Shown here: in pieces, positions 1 to 5,332 of the stretch | Layout: the number at the start of each line of letters is the position of its first letter | Position numbering within the stretch: position 1 is the stretch's first letter | NCBI GenBank assembly: GCA_029879595.1 | Contig: JAOUPZ010000121.1 | Span: 1-8,476 of the forward strand | Direction: 5' to 3' | From: Deltaproteobacteria bacterium | GTDB taxonomy: Bacteria > SAR324 > JACQKK01 | DNA length: 8,476 nt | Made by a program: the position numbers and the translations under genes | The notes under the pieces: model-generated | Database searches by the model: none | Seen by the model: only the letters and a program-made list of their open reading frames with translations | What the model was told of the DNA's origin: nothing

Positions 1-245
1 CCGATACGGAATACGTTGCAAAAAAGGAAAAACGTGAAGACGATGTACAGGGGCAGGCCATATAGGGATGTATTCGGGAACCGGTGAAAAAGCCAGCCGG
101 ACAGCCACAGGGTGAGGCCCAGGTATATCAGGTCGGGGATGTTGAGCCTGAACCCGGGCTCACGGCGGGTTTTGAAGCTTAGCCAGTCCAAGGGCTTCCT
201 GGTTGGAAGTGATTTTTTTTCCGAACTGATTGCGGCCCGGCCCAT
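1..245 (-). CDS. C-terminally truncated (window edge) membrane protein, family not recognised
   Basis: The minus strand is open from about position 366 to the left edge, where the gene leaves the window. The first ATG in this frame is at 245-243. The visible product begins MGRAAISSEKK, has a basic stretch (around DWLSFKTRREPG), then two hydrophobic segments: one around YLGLTLWLSGWLF and one around YIVFTFFLFCNVF. I read it as an integral membrane protein but do not recognise the family. No convincing ribosome-binding site precedes the ATG at 245. The frame stays open upstream to 366 without another ATG, while a second frame carries a hydrophobic helix (see the 160-417 entry), so the true start is unsettled. 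Both the coding strand and the membrane nature of the 1-212 part are fairly secure; the 5' end is not. Confidence 0.55.
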   Translation of the reverse strand, partial: MGRAAISSEKKSLPTRKPLDWLSFKTRREPGFRLNIPDLIYLGLTLWLSGWLFHRFPNTSLYGLPLYIVFTFFLFCNVFRI

Positions 246-417
246 ATAGGTTTCGGGATCCCCATTGTTGATGGATAATCCGGTTATCCGGTTCAACAAC
301 TGCGGGCCGACTGGGCCAGAGAACCCAAATGACCAAGGCCATCCAGTACAGCAGGATATTCAAGCGGCCCGATTCGGCTGGGTCAGACAAACAACTCACA
401 GGGGCCGAAAATAGCAT
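160..417 (-). other. Competing 5' reading frame of the left-edge membrane gene (possible frameshift)
   Basis: In a second minus-strand frame an ATG at 417-415 opens a peptide with a clear hydrophobic helix (ILLYWMALVIWVLWP, encoded around 355-310). It then continues through WGSRNLYGPGRNQFGKK and stops at 160. The membrane-protein frame that leaves the window overlaps it, and the two frames pass through the same run of eight A (T213-T220 on the plus strand). Joining them at or upstream of that run would give one longer membrane protein with an N-terminal helix. This could be a real frameshift mutation, a sequencing error in a homopolymer, or slippage. It could also be chance, with the real gene starting at 245. 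I cannot tell which from one sequence. Confidence 0.35.
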
Positions 418-1291
418 AAACGGCTGCCGGCATACGGTTCTCCGGGTTCTCCGGGTTCTCCGGTTTATCCCTATCCTGGCGGCAGCTTTTTTGATTATTT
501 TACAGGCCATCCCTGGAGCCTTCGCCGTGAAAGAAAAATACAACCTCATCCATTCTTCAGGGCCCTTAGCGGAAGTTGTTTCACCCGAATCTGCCGCCCG
601 CAGGCTGCAAGCTGGTTCCGGGGCCTGGGAAGGAGAGGCGATCCGGCTGGCAAAGGAAGGGCGGATCTACCTGGAGCAGGAAAACGGTTCGCTGGTTTTT
701 TTCATCCAGGGGCCGAACCGGATTGCCCTGGTCCCCCATGGGGTCCAGGCCGATGATATGCCCCGGGTCACGGTCCATCGAAAGATATATTACCCGCACC
801 CCCGCACTGCGGTTGAACGGGCGGCAAAGCTGCTGCAAACAGGGGATTGGCTGAGCCTTGCCCTGGGCTATGAACTTCGCGCCGTGGGAACCGCCCTGGA
901 ATCCATGCTCGACGGGAGCTTCTTCACCCGAAAAGACCGGCCGGCCGCTTCCCATCCCGGAGATTTCTGGCGGTTTCGCCAGCCCTTTTCACCCGGTTTT
1001 TCCTATGCATCCCACTCAGAAACAGCAGCGGGAACGGTTGAGGTGACCGTGGAAATTGAAATCGACCAGGGTGGAGGCCTTGTGCAAAGGGGGAGCGACA
1101 CCTTCACCATGCGTCAGTCTCCCCGGGGCTATCAGTTTCTCCCCACCGCCCCTGCGGGAAATACAGCCCCTGCGGGAAACACAGCCCCTGCGGGAAACAC
1201 AGCCCCTGCGGGAATCACAGCCCCTGCGGGAAACGCAGCCCCTGCGGGAAACACAGCCCCGGCAGCAAAACAAGCTCCGACAGAAAAATGA
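329..1291 (+). CDS. Secreted protein of unknown function with TAPAGN repeat tail
   Basis: A Sec signal peptide is visible at residues 40-66: basic residues (RVLRVLR), a hydrophobic core (FIPILAAAFLIILQAIPG) and an AFA cleavage site before VKEKY. The product is therefore exported, probably to the periplasm. The mature part has a compact region of about 200 residues with no family I recognise. It ends in seven near-exact copies of T/A-A-P-A-G-N (residues 273-314), a flexible Pro/Ala-rich tail. The only in-frame ATG upstream of the signal peptide is at 329. That gives an unusually long 39-residue leader and has no good ribosome-binding site, so the start is doubtful. GTG at 527 has a GGAG upstream but would remove the signal peptide, so I disfavour it. 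The first 90 bases run opposite the left-edge minus-strand gene. Codon-level coherence and the signal peptide make the gene itself likely. Confidence 0.7.
   Translation: MTKAIQYSRIFKRPDSAGSDKQLTGAENSINGCRHTVLRVLRVLRFIPILAAAFLIILQAIPGAFAVKEKYNLIHSSGPLAEVVSPESAARRLQAGSGAWEGEAIRLAKEGRIYLEQENGSLVFFIQGPNRIALVPHGVQADDMPRVTVHRKIYYPHPRTAVERAAKLLQTGDWLSLALGYELRAVGTALESMLDGSFFTRKDRPAASHPGDFWRFRQPFSPGFSYASHSETAAGTVEVTVEIEIDQGGGLVQRGSDTFTMRQSPRGYQFLPTAPAGNTAPAGNTAPAGNTAPAGITAPAGNAAPAGNTAPAAKQAPTEK
437..463 (+). repeat. Three tandem copies of a 9-bp unit
   Basis: The unit gttctccgg occurs three times in direct succession, encoding VLR-VLR-VLR in the n-region of the secreted protein's signal peptide. The unit length is a multiple of three, so gain or loss of a copy keeps the frame and changes only the number of Arg residues before the hydrophobic core. 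Confidence 0.9.
1145..1270 (+). repeat. Seven 18-bp in-frame tandem repeats (TAPAGN)
   Basis: Seven 18-bp units of the form acagcccctgcgggaaac lie head to tail at the 3' end of the secreted-protein gene. Most units differ by zero to two bases (for example aatcac or aacgca variants). The last is degenerate and codes TAPAAK. Near identity at the DNA level, not only at the protein level, suggests recent expansion by slippage or unequal recombination. Confidence 0.92.
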
Positions 1292-1300
1292 TCCCGATGC

Positions 1301-1329
1301 ACGATAACGGTTGATCGTCCGTCTTTTTT
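1301..1329 (+). terminator. Weak candidate Rho-independent terminator
   Basis: Ten bases after the secreted protein's stop codon, acgat and atcgt (1301-1305 and 1314-1318) form a 5-bp stem with an 8-base loop. A T-rich tract follows at 1322-1329. The stem is short and not GC-rich, so this is only a plausible end for the upstream transcript. Confidence 0.3.
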
Positions 1330-1400
1330 GTGTAAGCTGGACAGGTTTGAAAAATGGGCCCGAGAGCCTCTCCAAGTGATTAACCGTCCTGGATAAAATT

Positions 1401-2186
1401 ATGAAAACCGACTCCCTGACACCATATTTTTCTCTGCTCAGGCAGCTGATAACGCCCGCCCCGGACCAGCGCACCTGGAAAAAACCGGCCCGGCTGATCC
1501 CCCCTGGTACGCTGACCTGCGGATGCCCCCGCATGCCTGATAAAGGCCGGTTGTGGAGCCTGGCCTCCATGCTGCCGGCGGCCGGAACAGGGAGCCAGCA
1601 GTCTCCGGTGGATATCTTCTCCGATTGCGAAGGTCCCAGCAGCGGACTGGAGTTCCATTACCGCAGCAGCCACCTGAACGTGGAGCACACCGGTTTCACG
1701 GCCCAGGTAAACTATGAACAGGGCAGCCACATCACCCTGCTGGGTCAGAGCTTTCAACTGGTGCAGTTTCACTTCCATACCCCATCGGAACATCTGATGC
1801 GGGGTGAGGCCCTTGATATGGAACTGCACCTGGTTCATATGGATACCGAGGGCCGTCTGGCGGTGGTGGGGGTGCTGTTCAGGGAAGGCCCACCCAAAGA
1901 TGAACTGGACGATATCCTGGAGCGCATTCCACCCGCGCCGGGACAGCTGGACTTCCCGGAAATAACTATCCGCGCAGAAGACTTTCTGCCCGGGGAGCGC
2001 TCCTTCTTCACCTACATGGGGTCCCTGACCATGCTGCCATATACCGAAGGGGTGCGCTGGGTGGTGATGAAAAATCAACTGACGGCCTCGCGGGCCCAGA
2101 TACAACGCCTGGAGGACATATTCGGGAAAACAGCCCGGGCGGTGCAGCCCCTCAATGGCAGAAAGATCAGCTGCTCCATCACATAG
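1401..2186 (+). CDS. Alpha-class carbonic anhydrase, atypical
   Basis: Catalyses reversible CO2 hydration. The QSPVDI motif is at residues 67-72. The zinc ligands are His124 and His126 (QFHFH) and His143 (ELHLVH); Glu130 and Thr210 match Glu106 and Thr199 of human CA II. The fold is complete to the usual C-terminal VQPLNGR. Unusual points: the proton-shuttle His (CA II His64) is Phe99. The usual TTPPC is TMLPY, so the second disulfide Cys is Tyr214, and the partner Cys before GTG..QSP is Ala61. The N-terminal 50 residues show no signal peptide and lack the usual HWxY segment, whereas bacterial alpha enzymes are normally periplasmic and disulfide-bonded. I infer a cytoplasmic enzyme with reduced or altered kinetics. 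The ATG at 1401 lacks a strong ribosome-binding site; Met45 is an alternative start. Confidence 0.9.
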   Translation: MKTDSLTPYFSLLRQLITPAPDQRTWKKPARLIPPGTLTCGCPRMPDKGRLWSLASMLPAAGTGSQQSPVDIFSDCEGPSSGLEFHYRSSHLNVEHTGFTAQVNYEQGSHITLLGQSFQLVQFHFHTPSEHLMRGEALDMELHLVHMDTEGRLAVVGVLFREGPPKDELDDILERIPPAPGQLDFPEITIRAEDFLPGERSFFTYMGSLTMLPYTEGVRWVVMKNQLTASRAQIQRLEDIFGKTARAVQPLNGRKISCSIT

Positions 2187-2216
2187 GCCCCGGCGCTGCC
2201 GCTTCCCTCTTTGCTA

Positions 2217-2260
2217 AAAACACCTGCCGTATTTGATGGTTTGCGGGGAGGGGGTGTTTT
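2217..2260 (+). promoter_or_regulatory. Inverted repeat enclosing the ribosome-binding site of the acyl-CoA dehydrogenase
   Basis: aaaacacc (2217-2224) and ggtgtttt (2253-2260) are perfect 8-bp complements. The right arm overlaps the end of the purine-rich ribosome-binding site (ggggaggggg, 2245-2254) and stops three bases before the ATG at 2264. Further pairing of c2227-c2228 with the G-run is possible. Folded in mRNA, this would occlude the ribosome-binding site. It could also act as a transcription end for the carbonic anhydrase gene, since the right arm ends in TTTT. Confidence 0.45.
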
Positions 2261-2263
2261 ATA

Positions 2264-3505
2264 ATGAATGGCAGCTCACAGGGTATCCGGCAGGCTGATC
2301 TTCAGGAAATGACCATGCAGCAACAAGCACCATCCGGCTACGATCTTTTTCAGCCCACCGAGGAGGCGGCGCTGCTGAGGCAGACCGTCCGCCAGTTCGT
2401 GGAACGCGAGGTGGAGCCCCAGGCCGCCCGGCACGAGCGGGAAGAACGTTTCAACCGGGAGCTTTTCCGGCGTCTGGGAGAGCTGGGCCTGCTGGGAATC
2501 ACCGTGCCGGAAGACTGGGGCGGGGCCGGCATGGACGCCGTGGCGGCCGTAATCGCCCACGAGGAGATCACCGCCTCGGACCCCGGGCTGGGGCTTTCCT
2601 ACCTGGCCCACAGCATGCTTTTCGTAAACAATTTCTTCCACAACTCCAATCAGACCCAGCGGGAAAAATACCTGGAAAAAGTGCTCAGCGGCGAATGGGT
2701 GGCCGGCATGTGCATGAGCGAACCCGAAGGCGGCACAGACATCCAGGCCATGCGCAGCACTGCGGTGAAGTCCGGCGGGAATTATATATTGAACGGCCGC
2801 AAGATGTGGGTCACCAACGGCTGCCTGGATGATCACAATCCCGGAGACGTGTTCCTGGTATACGCCCGCACGGGGGCGAAAATATCCACCTTCGTGGTGG
2901 ACAGGACCATGGAAGGTTTTTCGCTGGGCCAGAAAATCAGGGACAAGGCCGGGATGCGCTCCTCACCCACAGCCGAACTCGTTTTCAGCGACTGCCGCGT
3001 CCCAGCGGAGAATCTGCTGGGAGCCGAGGGTGAATCGCTCATCCATATGATGCGCAATCTTGAGCTGGAACGGCTGACCCTGGCCGCCATGGCCCTGGGA
3101 ATCGCCCGGAGATGCCTGGACGAAATGAACCGCTACGCCGGTCAGCGCACAGCGTTTGGCCAGCCCATCAATCAGTTCGGCCAGATCCAGCGGCATATCG
3201 GCGAGTCCTACGCCGAGTTTTCCGCCGGCAGGTGCCTGGTTTACGATGTCGCCCGGCGCCTCAGGCTGGAGCAGCCGGGCATGCGCCTGGAGACCGACGC
3301 CGCCAAGCTTTATACTGCCACCATGGCCAAGAATGTCGCTGACCGGGCCATCCAGGTGCTGGGGGGGTATGGCTATGTGGGGGAATACAGCGTAGAACGC
3401 CTGTGGCGGGCGGCCAAGCTGCTGGAAATCGGAGGAGGGACCATGGAGGCCCACCAGAAGAACATCACCCGGGACCTTTCCCGCAATCCCAGGTTCTTCA
3501 GATGA
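2264..3505 (+). CDS. Acyl-CoA dehydrogenase, isovaleryl-CoA-dehydrogenase-like
   Basis: FAD enzyme forming a 2,3-enoyl-CoA from an acyl-CoA, passing electrons to an electron-transfer flavoprotein. Full-length at 413 residues. The N-terminal helical domain starts near PTEEAALLRQ. The flavin-binding beta-domain carries MCMSEPEGGTDI (149-160) and KMWVTNG (180-186). The C-terminal helical domain has RTAFGQPI (295-302) and QVLGGYGY (364-371). The probable catalytic base is Glu269 in LELERL, the position used by isovaleryl-CoA dehydrogenase. At the position where medium-chain enzymes have Glu this protein reads EIGGGT, again as in isovaleryl-CoA dehydrogenase. Branched short-chain substrates (leucine breakdown) are therefore likely, but no liu/atu partner genes are in view. 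ATG 2264 has a strong upstream G-rich site. ATG 2315 (Met18) also has AGGAAA 7 bases ahead and gives a more typical N-terminus. Confidence 0.93.
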   Translation: MNGSSQGIRQADLQEMTMQQQAPSGYDLFQPTEEAALLRQTVRQFVEREVEPQAARHEREERFNRELFRRLGELGLLGITVPEDWGGAGMDAVAAVIAHEEITASDPGLGLSYLAHSMLFVNNFFHNSNQTQREKYLEKVLSGEWVAGMCMSEPEGGTDIQAMRSTAVKSGGNYILNGRKMWVTNGCLDDHNPGDVFLVYARTGAKISTFVVDRTMEGFSLGQKIRDKAGMRSSPTAELVFSDCRVPAENLLGAEGESLIHMMRNLELERLTLAAMALGIARRCLDEMNRYAGQRTAFGQPINQFGQIQRHIGESYAEFSAGRCLVYDVARRLRLEQPGMRLETDAAKLYTATMAKNVADRAIQVLGGYGYVGEYSVERLWRAAKLLEIGGGTMEAHQKNITRDLSRNPRFFR

Positions 3506-3533
3506 GCCATGGCTTCACGCCACATCCAGGCCC

Positions 3534-3550
3534 CGGGGCGTAGCGCCCCG
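3534..3550. terminator. GC-rich hairpin between convergent genes
   Basis: cggggcg (3534-3540), a 3-base loop tag, and cgccccg (3544-3550) form a perfect 7-bp stem. It lies 28 bases after the acyl-CoA dehydrogenase stop and 18 bases beyond the stop of the convergent PilZ-like gene. No T-run follows on either strand immediately, though ttttt comes at 3565-3569 on the plus strand. It probably marks transcript ends or stabilises 3' ends. Confidence 0.4.
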
Positions 3551-3568
3551 CCACCGGCAGGCCATTTT

Positions 3569-3874
3569 TCAGGTGTGGCCCAGCAGTATCTCCACCAGGT
3601 CTTCCTGGGAATGGTCGAATTCAATACCGGCATTATACTCCCGCTCTTCACCGTCAGGCTGGCAATAGGAGACCTTGCCTCCCACCTTGATGGTGTTTTT
3701 CAGAAACACAACATCCACCTCTGAACCAGGCTCCAGGGGTTTTCTCAGCTGCAGGTCCACCCCATGCCAGGATATGTGTGTCCCTCTGGCCGGAATGCTC
3801 CCGTTTTTCAACACCTCCAGATCATCATGAAATTCACACCAACCCCCGTTCCGCTCTGAATTTAAATTGCCCAT
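3569..3874 (-). CDS. Degenerate PilZ-fold protein
   Basis: A 101-residue protein resembling the PilZ domain: HISWHGVDL at 33-41, VVFLKNTIKVGGKVSYC at 55-71 and NAGIEFD at 81-87. It closely parallels the neighbouring PilZ protein (IFLNDTFKVDGSVKHC and RVGVQF). The N-terminal RxxxR that grips cyclic-di-GMP is absent, and the Asp of the D/N-x-S-x-x-G motif is His33, leaving HxSxxG. I infer a PilZ-fold protein that does not bind cyclic-di-GMP in the usual way and may work through protein contacts. The ATG at 3874 has aggtgg seven bases ahead, a good ribosome-binding site. The 219 bp separating it from the upstream PilZ gene show no clear gene or terminator, so the two may or may not share a transcript. 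It is convergent to the acyl-CoA dehydrogenase. Confidence 0.8.
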   Translation of the reverse strand: MGNLNSERNGGWCEFHDDLEVLKNGSIPARGTHISWHGVDLQLRKPLEPGSEVDVVFLKNTIKVGGKVSYCQPDGEEREYNAGIEFDHSQEDLVEILLGHT

Positions 3875-4093
3875 GAAAACACCACCTGTTTCTGTACATA
3901 TACTTCATGTTACCCCTGCCCGTATCCGCAGTTTACCCACCACGGACAAGCCTGGTCTTTCCCGCCATCTTTATTGCCTTGCACCATCTCAAACCGCCCT
4001 TCATCCGCACATTCCGTGCAATTTTGATCCGCTCTGAAACGACGCCATTTCCATCCCGGCAGCAACTGGCGCCGCCATGCCCGGGGAAGGCCC

Positions 4094-4516
4094 TCAAAGA
4101 GGGTTGTACTCCCTGTCCAGCATGACCAGAACATCTATCAGCTCTTTTATTTCCAGATTGAATTGTACTCCAACCCGGTATAACCCATCGTTGGCAGACT
4201 CCCGGCAATGCTTCACACTTCCATCCACCTTGAAGGTGTCGTTGAGGAAGATGAGGTTGACCTTGTCACCAACATTCAGGGGCCGGTCAATCTCAATGCC
4301 CATCCCTCCCGGTGAAAGGTCCACTCCCATCACCATGGATTCTGAGCCGTTTTGAAGCTTTAGCATTGAACGGAAGGGTACTCTATCCGCACTGCGCAGG
4401 TTCTGATCGCCGGAAGAGTCTTCCATGGCGCCTCCCATTCCATTTTCCTGGGAGTCCCGGCTGGTGCCATTCCTTTCATTTTCTCTGGTCATGGATTTTA
4501 TCTTCTTCGCTATCAT
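4094..4516 (-). CDS. PilZ-domain cyclic-di-GMP-binding protein
   Basis: A 140-residue protein with both PilZ signature motifs: RVPFR (Arg45 and Arg49, RxxxR) and DLSPGG (Asp66, Ser68, Gly71, DxSxxG). Beta-barrel strands follow (VNLIFLNDTFKVDGSVKHC and LYRVGVQF) and then an acidic helix (LEIKELIDVLVML). Such proteins sense cyclic-di-GMP and regulate motility, attachment or envelope processes. The first 40 residues are polar, low in order and dissimilar to PilZ. The ATG at 4516 is kept, but ATG 4492 (preceded by gaagaag) and ATG 4438 are also possible starts. No other signalling gene is in the window, so the target is unknown. Paralogue of the degenerate protein downstream. Confidence 0.9.
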   Translation of the reverse strand: MIAKKIKSMTRENERNGTSRDSQENGMGGAMEDSSGDQNLRSADRVPFRSMLKLQNGSESMVMGVDLSPGGMGIEIDRPLNVGDKVNLIFLNDTFKVDGSVKHCRESANDGLYRVGVQFNLEIKELIDVLVMLDREYNPL

Positions 4517-4907
4517 CTCTGATTCATTCCCCGGAAAATTATTCTGGAGATCCAGTTGATTCCATTTCAGTTTCCCCCAATGGGCTCAGCCAGCGAGGGT
4601 TGTTCCTGAATTTAATCTTCACTCAGGAATAAAGACTGAATATGGAGGAATCCCGGAGCTATTGTAGAGTGTTGAAATCATATGCCCAATGCCACCCCTG
4701 CCCCTGTTTGTGCCTGCAGGTCTGCTTAAGCCGCGGGGATTTGACACCAGAACCGAGGGAGGGTGAGCCTGGGGAAGGATTTGGTTTTTTCCAGATAGCC
4801 AGTAGAATAAATGTAACTGAATGCCGGATCGCAGAAATGTGATCACCCCGCACGGAGCGGCGTTAAAATAAACACAAGGATGCAGATAAACCAAACCCAA
4901 GGCAGCA
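4517..4907. promoter_or_regulatory. 391-bp divergent spacer between PilZ gene and iron-sulfur carrier gene
   Basis: No convincing gene is seen here. It must hold the promoters of the minus-strand PilZ gene and of the plus-strand carrier. An inverted repeat, ttcctga (4603-4609) with tcaggaa (4623-4629), makes a 7-bp stem with a 13-base loop. A TAAAAT at 4864-4869 resembles a -10 box for the carrier gene, but no good -35 is spaced ahead of it. A short Cys-rich open frame at 4642-4842 is probably chance. Confidence 0.4.
4603..4629. repeat. Inverted repeat in divergent spacer
   Basis: ttcctga and tcaggaa are perfect 7-bp complements separated by 13 AT-rich bases. This could be an operator or a hairpin in a transcript. 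No T-run follows on either strand, so it is not a standard terminator. Confidence 0.45.
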
Positions 4908-5297
4908 ATGACCAGCAAACTCCAGGAAGAATCACACACGGTTGTACTGACCGAAAAAGCCGCCCAGGTTGTCCGGGAAGCTTTCGAAAGCGAGAAGGTA
5001 GATCTGGAAAAGGCCTATCTTCGCATTGGCGCCCGTCCCGGAGGATGCTCCGGATACAGGTTTGAGATGGACTACGCGGATGAGTCCCAGGTGGATTCCG
5101 GGGACGAGGTTTTCTCTCACCATGGCGTCAAGGTCGTGATAAACCGCCAGGTGCTCAATGACGTGATGGGTTCGGTGGAGATTGATTACCAGAGTGGGAA
5201 CATGGTGGAGCAGGGGTTCAAGTTCCGGCGTCTGGTTGATGGCGCGCTCTGTGGGTGCGGGGAGTCCTTCTCGCCGGTAAAGCCCCAGGAGCAGTAG
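4908..5297 (+). CDS. HesB/IscA-type (A-type) iron-sulfur carrier protein
   Basis: A-type carriers accept Fe-S clusters from a scaffold and hand them to target apoproteins in the cytoplasm. The three ligand cysteines are present: Cys47 in RPGGCSGY, and Cys115 and Cys117 in LCGCGESF. The length of 129 residues is normal, with a somewhat long N-terminal tail. The VEIDY strand before the C-terminal loop is also typical. The NPN-type stretch usual before CGCG is replaced by FRRLVDGAL, so it does not match well to canonical IscA or ErpA and I assign no symbol. No isc or suf genes are adjacent, so it stands alone. The start is supported by AAGG at 4899-4902, five bases before ATG. It is convergent to the HTTM gene with a 35-bp gap. 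Confidence 0.9.
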   Translation: MTSKLQEESHTVVLTEKAAQVVREAFESEKVDLEKAYLRIGARPGGCSGYRFEMDYADESQVDSGDEVFSHHGVKVVINRQVLNDVMGSVEIDYQSGNMVEQGFKFRRLVDGALCGCGESFSPVKPQEQ

Positions 5298-5332
5298 TCA
5301 CCGGCAGGCAAGGGCCTCTCCCCGGTTCCGGC

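Noticed and set aside
1145..1270. Short direct repeats as a CRISPR-like array
   Set aside because: Units are 18 bp, contiguous without spacers, in frame and coding; they are a protein repeat.
1016..1570. Minus-strand frame with RRGCVS repeats
   Set aside because: It is the antisense shadow of the TAPAGN repeat and of the carbonic anhydrase start; no signal or start support.
2260..2265. TATAAT at the acyl-CoA dehydrogenase start
   Set aside because: It overlaps the ATG, and the nearest -35-like TTGATG is 21 bases away, too far.
4741..4746. Perfect TTGACA -35 box
   Set aside because: No -10-like hexamer lies 15-19 bases downstream, so it is not supported as a promoter.
4642..4842. Cys-rich 66-residue open frame on the plus strand
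   Set aside because: No well-placed ribosome-binding site, composition like translated non-coding DNA, and located in a promoter region; kept only as a note in the spacer.
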